Part shown: positions 34,195 to 43,520 of the stretch, piece after piece | Layout of the letters: every line of letters starts with the position of its first letter | Numbering within the stretch: the stretch's first letter is position 1 | Assembly: GCF_900116205.1 (NCBI RefSeq) | Contig: NZ_FOZS01000003.1 | Location: forward strand, 124,001-188,000 | Length of the DNA: 64,000 bases | Direction of reading: 5' to 3' | Source: Halostagnicola kamekurae | GTDB taxonomy: Archaea; Halobacteriota; Halobacteria; Halobacteriales; Natrialbaceae | The notes under the pieces: generated by a model | The model's input: the letters and a program-made list of their open reading frames with translations, nothing else | Databases searched by the model: none | Told to the model about the DNA's origin: nothing | Position numbers and translations under genes: made by a program

Positions 34195-34992
34195 CATGAT
34201 CAATCAAGAGATTCAAAGGGGCGAAACGTGCCCTGCATTGAAGCCATGCAGCTAATGAAAACGTACAGATGCAGCAGACCAACGCAACAATCATAACACG
34301 CAAACACCAATCCCGTTTGAAGGAATTATTTAAAACGTCTATTTGAAACATAGGCTTAAACCAATGGTTCGTGACAAGCAACCATATATTCTGAATATAT
34401 CATACAATCAATTTTACTGTTTGATATACATAATGGAAGAACACAATAACACGCTATAAACGAACGCACTACACCAAAAGGCAATTTATACTACATGGTG
34501 GCTGATTTAAATAGCGATAAAGCGGGAACGCAGTTCGGAGATCATCGACAAAACACGAGATAGAACGACGAGAATCGGAAATTAAAGACATTTGATAATA
34601 CACCTACTTCGAGCATCGACGACAAAATATCGGTTACGAAATTCGACAGACATTGAGAAGACGACCAGGAAGGGACGACCGGCAGCTACGCACCGAAACA
34701 AACGCACAGCCAAGAGACGGGGTGACCAGCCAGAGCTCTGTGAGTGAACGACTGTCGCTGCCACACTTACCAAACCACCACAAAAACGTCGTGAAACGGT
34801 GTCCAATCAGTCTCGAGTACTGCAACAGATCTCGCCCCTGTATGAGCAGTTCGATCTCGAATCGGACGCGGATCGACAACGGCGTGAACGGCCCATATAT
34901 TACATGACGCTATATCTATTTTGATAGGCAGAAGGCAGGCACGTCACGAATACTCGATTGGATTGTTTAGTGAACCTGCGAACTGAACGTCC
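34195..34992. other. long AT-rich gene-free region beyond the iterons
   Basis: About 800 bp without a convincing gene on either strand. It contains a palindrome atatattc-t-gaatatat near 34383-34399. It is much more AT-rich than the window average, as expected for a replication or partition site, but no Orc1/Cdc6 box or replication gene was seen. Confidence 0.5.
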
Positions 34993-35008
34993 AAAAAATA
35001 TAGTAATA
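34993..35008 (+). promoter_or_regulatory. TATA-like box of the gene at 35027
   Basis: aaaaaatatagtaata about 25 bp before ATG 35027. It decides this start over the ATG five bases upstream, which is out of frame. Confidence 0.5.
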
Positions 35009-35026
35009 GCATCCATTACGTATGGT

Positions 35027-35266
35027 ATGGCGAAGTGGCTTCGAATATTGACTAAAATACATCACTATCACTATCCCGTTATCGGGTTTTGTGGCTTACT
35101 ATGGACAGTCGTGTTCTCTAGGCCTGGAACCCACCTGATTACAGTGGGGCCGATACAGCTGGATGTCTTCTATATTTTAGTTGTTTCGTTCGGAATACTG
35201 TTGGTACTGGCCGACGAGTATAATCCAGAAGACTACGGCCTTGGACCGTCGGAGTCAGAAAAGTAG
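35027..35266 (+). CDS. small two-helix membrane protein
   Basis: A 79-residue hypothetical. Two hydrophobic segments (YPVIGFCGLLWTVVFS and LDVFYILVVSFGILLVLA) are separated by a short polar loop, and the tail is acidic (DEYNPEDYGLGPSESEK). The start is chosen from the promoter distance. Its AT-richness is higher than chromosomal genes, in line with the island. The function is unknown. Confidence 0.55.
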   Translation: MAKWLRILTKIHHYHYPVIGFCGLLWTVVFSRPGTHLITVGPIQLDVFYILVVSFGILLVLADEYNPEDYGLGPSESEK

Positions 35267-35405
35267 GACTCCTATACTGAACGGCAACTACGTGTGCGAA
35301 CCGAGTAGAGTCGTCGGCACCGTTCACTAGGTGCGGATAGAATATCCTTGTAGATGGCGAGGAAATGCCACAAGTACTTATCCGTTCGGGGGCACCTATA
35401 CACAA

Positions 35406-35702
35406 ATGTTCTCCATCGACGAAACCGTATTTAGCGAGCCTTCTGGCGGTCTCTTTGCACTGGTTCAGCTCTGTGGAGCATTCCTTTTCTCGGGTATCTA
35501 TGTATATTACGTGATTATGGGAAATTCGACAGTGGGCAGTTGGATGCTATTTATCATAGTTGGGACTGCCTTGTCCGGAATCGCTGAGTCCCTTCCGAAA
35601 CCCCGACGACGGGCGGCTGGTGTTCTGCGGCTCACAGCAATTTTCGTACAGGTGGGGCTTCTCGTTGCCCTCTTCTTCGCACCTGAACTTCTCATCGGGT
35701 GA
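35406..35702 (+). CDS. small three-helix membrane protein
   Basis: A 98-residue hypothetical protein. It has hydrophobic segments at about residues 16-36, 44-60 and 75-95, with a basic loop KPRRRAAG between the last two (inside-positive). A cttatc TATA-like element lies about 27 bp before the ATG at 35406. No family is recognised. It lies 140 bp downstream of the previous small membrane protein; they may be related in function. Confidence 0.55.
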   Translation: MFSIDETVFSEPSGGLFALVQLCGAFLFSGIYVYYVIMGNSTVGSWMLFIIVGTALSGIAESLPKPRRRAAGVLRLTAIFVQVGLLVALFFAPELLIG

Positions 35703-35909
35703 GAGTAGCAGTCTGGCTAAATTGGGTGCTGTTGTGACGAGCCTGTGACTCCCCCGAGTACCGGAAACTACACGAGACAGGCTGCTGACTACATCCTCTG
35801 TACTGATCAGGTTGGCAGTATAAGCTAGACTATTTCGGTGGAAGATCGCCATTATATTCGACGTCAAGAACTTCGGAACAACCAACGGGAATACTGTTCC
35901 ACGCGTTCA

Positions 35910-36284
35910 TTACAACCTCGTACCTATCCACCCCTCCGTCCGAATCATCTCCACAGCTGCCTCGCAAAATTCAGGTTTTGCGATGAGGACCTTATCAATC
36001 AGATTAAAGAACCGATACGAATTGATACGAAGAAGCATGCTCAGAAGGTTCCTGCTCGAGCGATTGCTCGCCTGCGTCTGACCAATGCGGGTGGGGAACG
36101 ACAGTGATGCACGACCACGGTGACGAATATTTGTTCGAGCTAACGGGGTTTGAAGTTCGCGTTTGCAGACGTTTATCGTTGGAAGATGGATCGCGGCGTT
36201 CAGCCGTTCCCACTGAGTGGTGTTCGCAACCACGACCAAGGAACTCGTATCAACCAGTATCGGATAACGAACCTCACTCGCCAT
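35910..36284 (-). pseudogene. decayed PIN-domain toxin (VapC-like)
   Basis: The ATG at 36284 opens a good PIN N-terminus: YPILVDTSSLVVVANTTQWE (acidic Asp near residue 11) and INVCKRELQ. The frame then becomes noise. A second reverse frame (36004-36213 region) carries SCITVVPHPHWSDAGEQSLE and SEHASSYQFVSV, as expected later in PIN toxins, and the first frame resumes with PEFCEAAVEMIRTEGWIG. Thus at least two frameshifts and probable deletions. It overlaps the antitoxin by 11 nt. Confidence 0.65.
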
Positions 36285-36453
36285 CGCTGCCCGTCAAGCA
36301 TTCAGACGTGTTTCGTTCCATAGCCGCCTCGAACGACTCTTTCTCCTCTTCGATCCTACCGAGTTTCTCACCGAGAAGGATACGGGCCACGTCCTCACTA
36401 ATCTTATCGCGGCTGTATCGGCCGTACACCGTGATCGTGTCCTGTTCATCCAA
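36274..36453 (-). CDS. VapB-type antitoxin partner of the PIN remnant
   Basis: A 59-residue frame. A beta-strand/Arg start (DTITVYGRYSRDKISEDVAR) and a helical tail (EEEKESFEAAMERNTSE) match small haloarchaeal antitoxins that precede PIN toxins. No in-frame ATG is present; TTG 36453 is the only plausible start, which itself may be decay. The gene appears intact while its toxin is broken. Confidence 0.55.
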   Translation of the reverse strand: MDEQDTITVYGRYSRDKISEDVARILLGEKLGRIEEEKESFEAAMERNTSECLTGSDGE

Positions 36454-36607
36454 TGACTGCCGTCTGGGGAGACTCCGAACGGCGAAACACTACCTCGAGT
36501 CGGAAGGCAGCAAAGCATTTAGCACTCCAATATAAAAAAGAGGTAGCGCGACACGACCGAACCCACAGGATAGCCTGATAAACGGACAGACAGAGCAATC
36601 CCAACCA

Positions 36608-37000
36608 ATGACAACGATATTACTCAGTATCGACACGGACGTCGAGCGAGCGACGACACAGGCCGAATCGATCACCGAGCTACCGATACGCATAGATGAC
36701 ACCACAATCGTCCTCTACCACGTGTTCCGGACCGACGACGAAGGCGCGGATGCGGGCGATCTCAAGTCCGTCAAGAAGGCCAAGCAGGTCCTCGAGGATG
36801 CGGGATTCGACGTCCAAATCGACCAGTCGAGTGGGGATGCCGTTCGAAACATCCTGACCAAGGCCGACGAGATCGACGCCGGCATCATTAGCCTCGCCGG
36901 ACGGAAGCGATCGCCAACCGGGAAGGCCCTCTTCGGGAGCGTTACGCAAAACGTCGTCCTGAAATCGGATCGAACGGTGTTGCTCGAGACGACAGAGTAG
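36608..37000 (+). CDS. universal stress protein (UspA)
   Basis: A 130-residue UspA domain. The first strand MTTILLSIDTDVERATTQAES has Asp in the ATP-site position, and the loop GRKRSPTGKALFGSVTQNV near residue 97 is the G-x-G-like ATP region, with extra Lys/Arg residues compared with the tandem UspA at 7508. The codon use is GC-rich, unlike the island genes to its left, so it may mark a return to chromosomal sequence. Confidence 0.82.
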   Translation: MTTILLSIDTDVERATTQAESITELPIRIDDTTIVLYHVFRTDDEGADAGDLKSVKKAKQVLEDAGFDVQIDQSSGDAVRNILTKADEIDAGIISLAGRKRSPTGKALFGSVTQNVVLKSDRTVLLETTE

Positions 37001-37149
37001 CCGAACCGATCTCGTTTTCCGAAAGCGCTCCGACGCCTTGAGAGAACAAAGCGGCGAGTCGCTTCTGCGGAAATTGTGACAGTAGCGCGTCTCGAGTAGG
37101 CCACTCGAGCGAGGTCAATGACCACTGGTCGAAACCCCTCTGGTAACTC

Positions 37150-37437
37150 CTATATCAAACCGACCGCCGCTGACGCGTGGACGAGCACCGCAGAAACGAC
37201 AACGAGAAGAGCAGTTCGAAGAACCAGAAGCACGAAGAGATCACGGAACCGCATCGGAATATCGTCGAACATGTCGACCATCGGGGCCGACGCTGCGAAG
37301 AAGATCGCCTGTCCGCTCGTAACGACGACGAACACTTCGTGAGGAGACTCGCTTCGACCACGAACCGACTTGTCTTCGGGATCCGCTCGAGACCCCGAGA
37401 CGTGCTCGTCGTCCTCCCAAACTGAACTGCCGAACAT
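37150..37437 (-). CDS. hypothetical single-helix membrane protein
   Basis: A 95-residue frame. An acidic hydrophilic half (WEDDEHVSGSRADPEDKSVR) is followed by a semi-hydrophobic stretch (EVFVVVTSGQAIFFAASAPM) and a strong membrane segment RDLFVLLVLRTALLVVVSAV. ATG 37437 is preferred over an upstream start. No family is recognised; the overlapping plus-strand frame has no membrane or domain character. Confidence 0.45.
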   Translation of the reverse strand: MFGSSVWEDDEHVSGSRADPEDKSVRGRSESPHEVFVVVTSGQAIFFAASAPMVDMFDDIPMRFRDLFVLLVLRTALLVVVSAVLVHASAAVGLI

Positions 37438-37969
37438 AGTTCGACAAGAACACCCATGTGATATAAAAAAAGGGGCCACATATTAGGGCGATTTTACGAG
37501 GTACGTTGAAAGAAGACCCGTCCGTTCATCAGGAAACCGATTCAAAACGACCGAATCGGCCGTTTGTAGCTAGTCCTGATCGTCATCAGCGAACTCGAAG
37601 CACAGCGAGGGAAGGGGACGGCCGTCACGAGTAGAGTATTCGTCGTGGAATTCTCCGAACAGCAGCGACACTGCAGGAGTACCGAAATGGCCGTCCATGT
37701 CTCACCACGAGAAACGCGTAGTGCAGGAGTATTCGATGGCACGATAGCCCTATCGAACCAGAGCGAGAAGATCTCGATACTCTCTGCGAGGAGAACTAAC
37801 AGGCCCGATATAGAATCCAAAAGAAGAGTGAATTTGATTTATACATACATGAACACCAGCGATTCGTGGTCTAAACCACGAACCAAGTACGCATTCGTGA
37901 GTTTACGTACATACCGGTGTAACATGTTTCACTGAAACAACCTGTTCCGTCGCGTGAACGATATCGTCC
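37438..37969. other. intergenic region with a possible 42-residue frame
   Basis: Mostly AT-rich DNA without a clear gene. A reverse frame at 37570-37698 encodes 42 residues (MDGHFGTPAVSLLFGEFHDE...), acidic and protein-like, ending CFEFADDDQD. It could be a small gene or a C-terminal fragment; there is a stop just upstream of its ATG. Confidence 0.4.
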
Positions 37970-38338
37970 TTATCCCTCGTACGAGTGGGCGTCGTCTACC
38001 GCCGGCGCTCCGAGCGCCAGCACCTCGAGATCGCTCGCAGCGGATTCGGGGTTGAACGCTCGATGGGGGCTCCCCGGTTCGGCGACGAACGCGGTCCCGG
38101 ATTCGACCGCGAACTCCTCCTCGGGCGTTTCGACGTGGAGCGTTCCCTCGAGCACGTAAAATACCTCCTCTTGCTCGTCGTGGTAGTGATAGGAAAGCGG
38201 CAGTTGCTGGCCGGGAGCCGCCGTATAGACGCGGAGGGCGACGTTCTCGAGTCCGGCGGCGTCGGAGAGCGAGCGGGCGTCGACTGGGCGGTCTGTGAGG
38301 GGTTCGACTCCGTCGGGATCGACGATCTGGTACGCCAT
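37970..38338 (-). CDS. single-domain cupin
   Basis: A 122-residue cupin. The metal motif is YHYHDEQEEVFYVLEGTLHV (His-x-His, Glu) and the second motif is FVAEPGSPHRAFN (His). This fits the first and second cupin signatures well, so metal binding is likely. No reaction is assigned. It lies at the right border of the island, reading towards it. Confidence 0.85.
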   Translation of the reverse strand: MAYQIVDPDGVEPLTDRPVDARSLSDAAGLENVALRVYTAAPGQQLPLSYHYHDEQEEVFYVLEGTLHVETPEEEFAVESGTAFVAEPGSPHRAFNPESAASDLEVLALGAPAVDDAHSYEG

Positions 38339-38558
38339 ACGCTACCGAGGTATGTGTTGAAAGTTAACGATTGCGTTCACCGGCGGCGTGTACGGCACTC
38401 TCCCCGCCCAGCCCGACCGGGAGTACGATCGATCGCCGATGATTTCGAATGGTCGATACCTCACGGTTGCTCGTCACAAGAGGGGTGAACCGCACGATTA
38501 CGCACCCGTCCGGGAGGCGTATCTGTGCGTCTGGCAGTGCGTCACCTCGAGCAGTACG

Positions 38559-41500
38559 TCACCGATCGATCGCGTGGGCGAGGAGTTCGATCGGCGTCGG
38601 CGGCGTACTTCCCTCGAGTTCGGACCCAGCGAGCGAACTGCTCGCGGGAACGGGATCGAGGTCGCTGTCGTCGAGTTGGGTTCGACAGGACGTTCCGGGC
38701 GCGGTGACGACCGCCGCGTCGCTCGCGTCGATCTGCTCGAGGAGGATATCGGCGATCGAAGTGCTCATCGAGTAGTGTTCGGACTCGTACCCGAACGTCC
38801 CGGCCATTCCACAGCAGCCCGAATCGAGCGGATCGACGTCGTACCCGGCCCGGCGAAGCGCGCCGACCGCGTGGTGGTCTTTCTTGACCGCCTTCTGGTG
38901 GCAGTGGCCGTGATAGGCGAGCGAGTCGGCCGGTGCGTCCCAGTCGACGTGGTCGTCGAGGCGGAACTGGTCGACGTACTCGCAGATGCCGTAGGAGTTG
39001 GCGGCGACCGACGAAACCCGATCGCCCGACAGCAGATCGAGCGCGTCGGACTGGAACATCACCGCGTCCGAGGGCTCGACGAGGACGACGTCCCAGCCGT
39101 CGCGAACGCGAGGCGCGAGTTCGGCGACGTTCTTCTCCATCGCGTCGCGGGCGATATCGATGAACCCCTTCGAGAGCGGCGGTCGGCCGCTGCCGGTTCG
39201 ATCGGCGAGTTCGACGCGAACGCCCGCCGCCTCGAGAACGGTGACGGCCGCCTTCCCGACCTCTGGATGGACGTAGTTGGTGTAGGTGTCGACGAAGAAG
39301 ACAGCTTTGCGAGTCGCGTTCGCCGCCGGGACCTGCGGGCCGCCGCGGGCGTCGAACCAGTCCTGTACCGTCTCCCGCTGGAACGTGGGAAGCGAGCGCT
39401 CTCGAGCGATCCCAACCGTCTTTTCGGCAAGCAGTTGCGATCCCGGGATCGACTGGGCGAGATTCGAAACCGGCGCAAACTTGCTTCCGAGCGCGGCGAG
39501 CGAATCGAAGTTCGCGAACAGTTTGTCCCGCAGCCCCGCGCCCTGTTCCTGGTGGCGCGCGTGCATGACTTCGGTTTTGAGTTTGGCCATGTCGACCTCG
39601 CTCGGGCAGTCTCGAGCGCAGCCCTTACAGCCGATACACAGGTCGAGCACTTCCTCGGCGAACTCGTCGTCCGTGGGGTCGTCCGGGAGGTCACCGCTCA
39701 TCGCCTGACGCAGGAGGTTCGCGCGGCCGCGGGTCGCCGTGATCTCCTCGTCTGCGGCGCGATATGTCGGACACATCACGCCGCCGGTAGTGTCCTGACT
39801 GCCGCGACAGCCCCCGCAGCCGTGACAGAGTTCGACCATGCCCTGCATCCCGTTTTCGTTCTCCCAGTTCAGCGAGGGCTCGAGACCGGCGTCGTAGGTG
39901 TAATCCTCGTCGTAGCGAAGGTGCTCGGTCATGTCGTGGTCGCCACAGACGTTGCCCGGATTGAGCAGCCAGTCGGGGTCGAAAGCGGTCTTCAGGTCGC
40001 GAAACGACTGCCAGAGTTCGTCCCCGTAGAGTTTGTGGTTCCACTGGGTGCGCGCGCGACCGTCGCCGTGTTCGCCCGAGACGCTGCCGCCGAACTCGAC
40101 GACCATGTCCGTGACCTCGTCGGCGATGGCGCGCATATCCTCGCGGTCTCGATCCGCCTTCGTGTTCACGAGCGGGCGAACGTGCAGGACTCCCGGCCCT
40201 GCGTGGGCGTAGAAGGCCGCGTCGTCGTCGCGATCCTTCTCGGCCAGCAGCGCCTGGAACCGCTCGACGAACTCGGGCAGGTGTTCGGGCGGCACCGCAC
40301 AGTCTTCGATGAAGCTGATGTGTTTCTCGTCGGAGGTCCGCGAGAGCAGGATCGGGAGGCCGGCTTTCCGGAGCGTCCAGAACATCTTTCGCTTCCCCTT
40401 CTCGTGGGCCTCGAGCCCCTCGAACGCGATGTTATCGTCCGTTCGCGGCCGGTCCGACGGCGGCGCGTTCGCGGCCTCGTCGGCCCCCTTTGGCACTCGA
40501 TCGGCGAGCAGACCGGCAGTCTGATCGCGTCCGTCATCGTCGTCGTCGGCGTAGAACTCGACGAGCAACGCGGCCTCGGCGTCGGCGGGGACGAGCGAGG
40601 CCGCCTCCTCGAACTCGGCGGTGTTGCGAGCCAGGCCGAGCAACACGTCGTCGATCAGTTCGACCGCGGCCGGCTCGTGCTCGAGGACGTACTGGACGTC
40701 CGTCACGGCCTCGAGGACGCTCTCGTAGAACAGCAGCGAAACGGACTTGGTCTCGGGGACGGGCTCGAGAGACACCGTCGCCGCCGTGACGACGGCGAGC
40801 GTTCCCTCGCTCCCCGCGAGGAGGCGCGCGAGATTGACGGTTCCCGTCTCGGCTTCCTCGACGAGTACGTCGTAGTTGTAACCGGAGACGTTACGCTTCA
40901 GATCGGGGAACCGGTCGCGAACGGTCTCCGCCTGATCGTCCAGAATCGTCGTAATCTGTGCGTACACCCGCTCGAGAAGGTCGCCGTCGGGATCGGCCTC
41001 GCGACGGATCTCGTCGACCGACGTTTCGCCGAGCGTCGTCACGGTCCCGTCCGCGAAGACGGCTTCGCACTCCTCGATGTACGCGTCGGTCTTCCCGTAG
41101 ACGAGCGAGTGAGCGCCGGTGGAGTTGTTGCCGATCGCCCCGCCGATGGCGCTCCGGTTCCCGGCCGCCGGGTCGGGGGCGAACTTCAGGTCGTGTGGCG
41201 CGAGCGTCTCGTTGAGATCCTCGAGGACCGTCCCAGCCTGGACGCGTGCGCGTTCGTCTTCGGGCGACACGGACAGAATACCGTCCATGTGTCGCGTGAA
41301 ATCGAGCACGACGGCCTCGTTGACCGCCTGACCGGCGAGGCTCGTGCCGCCGCCGCGGGGAAGCACCGGAATCTCCCGCGACGCGCAGTAGGAGACGACC
41401 GTCGCGACGTCGTCCGTCGTGGCCGGGAAGACGACGCCGATCGGGGTCTGCTCGTACGCGCTGGCGTCGGTCGCGTAGAGGTTGCGCGTGTAGGTATCGA

Positions 41501-41648
41501 ATCGGACGTCACCGTCGATGCGTCCACGGATGTCCGAGACGAGACCGGGACGTTCCACGTCGGCCGAAACGTGCTCGTAGGACGCTCTGGAATCGGTCGA
41601 TGGGGTAGCTGTGCCGTCGTCGAGTGTGGTGTTGGGGCTCGTAGTCAT
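38559..41648 (-). CDS. FAD-linked oxidase / Fe-S fusion protein (GlcD-GlpC type, D-lactate or 2-hydroxyacid dehydrogenase)
   Basis: A 1029-residue fusion. The N-terminal FAD-binding PCMH domain has PRGGGTSLAGQAVNE (near residue 100) and IGGAIGNNSTGAHSL. The FAD-oxidase C-terminal cap contains PGVLHVRPL and GGSVSGEHGDGRARTQW. Next come two Fe-S cluster regions, CHGCGGCRGSQDTTGGVMCP and CIGCKGCARDCPSE. The C-terminal CCG domains contain YHGHCHQKAVKK and SGCCGMAGTFGYE. This order is the Dld-II/GlcDF fusion, which oxidises D-lactate or other 2-hydroxyacids and passes electrons to the quinone pool. It is a single long gene, well conserved in haloarchaea. Confidence 0.88.
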   Translation of the reverse strand: MTTSPNTTLDDGTATPSTDSRASYEHVSADVERPGLVSDIRGRIDGDVRFDTYTRNLYATDASAYEQTPIGVVFPATTDDVATVVSYCASREIPVLPRGGGTSLAGQAVNEAVVLDFTRHMDGILSVSPEDERARVQAGTVLEDLNETLAPHDLKFAPDPAAGNRSAIGGAIGNNSTGAHSLVYGKTDAYIEECEAVFADGTVTTLGETSVDEIRREADPDGDLLERVYAQITTILDDQAETVRDRFPDLKRNVSGYNYDVLVEEAETGTVNLARLLAGSEGTLAVVTAATVSLEPVPETKSVSLLFYESVLEAVTDVQYVLEHEPAAVELIDDVLLGLARNTAEFEEAASLVPADAEAALLVEFYADDDDDGRDQTAGLLADRVPKGADEAANAPPSDRPRTDDNIAFEGLEAHEKGKRKMFWTLRKAGLPILLSRTSDEKHISFIEDCAVPPEHLPEFVERFQALLAEKDRDDDAAFYAHAGPGVLHVRPLVNTKADRDREDMRAIADEVTDMVVEFGGSVSGEHGDGRARTQWNHKLYGDELWQSFRDLKTAFDPDWLLNPGNVCGDHDMTEHLRYDEDYTYDAGLEPSLNWENENGMQGMVELCHGCGGCRGSQDTTGGVMCPTYRAADEEITATRGRANLLRQAMSGDLPDDPTDDEFAEEVLDLCIGCKGCARDCPSEVDMAKLKTEVMHARHQEQGAGLRDKLFANFDSLAALGSKFAPVSNLAQSIPGSQLLAEKTVGIARERSLPTFQRETVQDWFDARGGPQVPAANATRKAVFFVDTYTNYVHPEVGKAAVTVLEAAGVRVELADRTGSGRPPLSKGFIDIARDAMEKNVAELAPRVRDGWDVVLVEPSDAVMFQSDALDLLSGDRVSSVAANSYGICEYVDQFRLDDHVDWDAPADSLAYHGHCHQKAVKKDHHAVGALRRAGYDVDPLDSGCCGMAGTFGYESEHYSMSTSIADILLEQIDASDAAVVTAPGTSCRTQLDDSDLDPVPASSSLAGSELEGSTPPTPIELLAHAIDR

Positions 41649-42055
41649 CGATTGTAGATGGACGATCGGTGGGGATTAGGAAGCCGTAAACGGACGACCT
41701 CGAGCGGGTGAGTCCGTTCGAACGGTCTCACCGACGACGATCGAGGCCGGTCGATTCGGACGAACGCCGTCTCCGAGACGAGAGACACCGTTCGTCGACG
41801 GGTACCGGTCCGTGAACTCATCGAGGGCCCGGACAATCCCGTTGCTGCGATTTCGCATTCGTGGAAAACGAGACAGTAAAGGCACTTAAGCGTTGTTCTC
41901 GGCACTCGATGGTGACAGGAAGACGACGTGGAGACGACAGCGGAGACAGGATAAGAGTGGGCCAGACGATACCGGCGATAAGAGCGGCCGGGGAGAAAAC
42001 AACGGCGACCGACGCGATCCGACACGAATCCTCGAGGACCAAATCGGCGACGGGA
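41649..42055. other. intergenic region upstream of the FAD/Fe-S fusion gene
   Basis: About 400 bp between two reverse-strand genes. It must contain the promoter of the fusion gene and the 3' end of the transducer transcript. The frames here are shadows without domain character. Confidence 0.45.
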
Positions 42056-43390
42056 TTACGAGAGTTCCGACTCGAGTTCCCGAACGTCGTCACGGATCTC
42101 GCGCACCTTGGCGGCTTGCTGTTCGTTGGTGTCGGCGAGGGTTTCGATTTCGTCGGCGACGGCTTCGATCTGCTCGACGGAGGTGCCGAGCATCGTGGCG
42201 ACTTCCTCGGCGGTGGCGGCCTGGTCGTCGGTGGCGTCGGCGATCTGTTCGATCCCGGTGTTCGACTCCTCGACCGCGTCCAAGATGTCCGATTGTTTTT
42301 CGTCGACGGCTCTGGCTCGCTCGATGGCGACGTCGACTCGATCGATCGTCGTCTCGACGCTCTCGATCGTTTCGGTGGTGTTCTCGCGGACGTCGTCGAC
42401 GATCTCCTCGATCGTTCCGACCTCCTCTTTGGACTGGTCGGCGAGCTCTTTGACCTCGTCGGCGACGACCGCGAAGCCCTCTGCGCCGGCATCGACCTGG
42501 GCGGCTTGAATGTTGGCGTTGACCGCCAGCAGATTAGTTTCGTCGGCGATCTGGTCGATCACGTCGACTACCTTGTCGATCTCTTTCATCCGCTTCTCGA
42601 GTTCGCGGCTGCTCTTCGAGAGCGTGTCCGTCGCGCCGCGAACGTCGTCGATCATCGTCACGATTTCGCTCGTCGCCTCCTTCGACTCCTCGGCGAGTTC
42701 GGCGGCGAGTTCGCTCTGGCTGCTGACCTCTTCGGCGCTGGCGGAGATCTCCTCGACGGTCGCCGAGAGCGCCTCCATCTCGTTGCGCACGTCGACGAGG
42801 TTCTCGACCTGTTCTTCGGCCAATTCGTCGACTTCCTCGGTCGTCTCCGCGTTCGTCTCGGCGGCCGACAACAGGTCGCCGACCGCGCCTTCGACGGTCT
42901 CGCTGATCGCGGTCTGGACGCGTTCTAACTCTTTTCGCTGTTCGACGAGATCGGTGACGATCGAGACGTACTCGAACGCACCGACCGACTCGCCCTCGGG
43001 CGAGCGCAGGGGCGTCCCAGCCGCGCGAATGTGCCAGTTGTCGCCGTCACTCTCGCCGGAGCGGATCTGGTCTTCCTTGATCGCGTTCCCGGTCCGCGCG
43101 ATCTCTTCGGCCAGCGTTTCCTCGACGCCGTCGGTACCAATCACGTTCATCGCCTCGTTTCCGATCGCGTCGTCTTTCGAGATGCCCGTCATCTCGACGT
43201 GGGCATCGTTCCAGTGTGTGATCGTTCCGTCGTCGTCGACCACCACGACCGGTTCGGGGAACTCGTCGACTAAATCGTCGAACAGTCCCCGCCAGAAGTC
43301 CCGCTGTTGACGCAGTTTCGCCGCGTCGGGATCGTCACCGTTCGTTTCGGCGTCTTCGAACGGTTGAAGCAACAGGTTCCCATCAATCAT
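42056..43390 (-). CDS. soluble methyl-accepting chemotaxis transducer with PAS domain
   Basis: A 444-residue cytoplasmic transducer with no membrane helix. A PAS domain at about residues 45-155 (EPVVVVDDDGTITHWNDAHV; IRAAGTPLRSPEGESVGAFE) is followed by a long coiled-coil MCP signalling domain. The hairpin tip appears as IADETNLLAVNANIQAAQVD and AEGFAVVADEVKELADQS, the highly conserved MCP core; the tip has Val in place of the common Leu/Ala-Ile start. Haloarchaeal soluble transducers sense cytoplasmic signals. ATG 43390 (MIDGNLL) is preferred over a TTG six codons upstream. Confidence 0.88.
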   Translation of the reverse strand: MIDGNLLLQPFEDAETNGDDPDAAKLRQQRDFWRGLFDDLVDEFPEPVVVVDDDGTITHWNDAHVEMTGISKDDAIGNEAMNVIGTDGVEETLAEEIARTGNAIKEDQIRSGESDGDNWHIRAAGTPLRSPEGESVGAFEYVSIVTDLVEQRKELERVQTAISETVEGAVGDLLSAAETNAETTEEVDELAEEQVENLVDVRNEMEALSATVEEISASAEEVSSQSELAAELAEESKEATSEIVTMIDDVRGATDTLSKSSRELEKRMKEIDKVVDVIDQIADETNLLAVNANIQAAQVDAGAEGFAVVADEVKELADQSKEEVGTIEEIVDDVRENTTETIESVETTIDRVDVAIERARAVDEKQSDILDAVEESNTGIEQIADATDDQAATAEEVATMLGTSVEQIEAVADEIETLADTNEQQAAKVREIRDDVRELESELS

Positions 43391-43520
43391 TTGGAGAGTA
43401 CTAGTCAAACGAGTACCAAATAACTACTGGCCGGAGGAGGTCGAATAAAAACGATCTACCATGTATATTCGAGCGGAAGGGCTTCAAAACACGATTCGAT
43501 CCGGCCGAAAGGGCGGTCGA

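Noticed and set aside
34582-34879. Reverse frames of 74-81 residues in the AT-rich region after the ParA iterons.
   Set aside because: Mixed composition without acidic bias, no promoter and overlapping frames in other phases; likely chance.
36104-36535. A 143-codon forward frame over the toxin-antitoxin remains.
   Set aside because: Ser/Arg-rich without domains, and the reverse strand carries recognisable antitoxin and PIN sequence.
38388-41657. A 1089-codon forward open frame opposite the FAD/Fe-S fusion gene.
   Set aside because: Antisense shadow: the reverse frame has FAD, Fe-S and CCG motifs, the forward one is Arg/Val/Asp low-information sequence.
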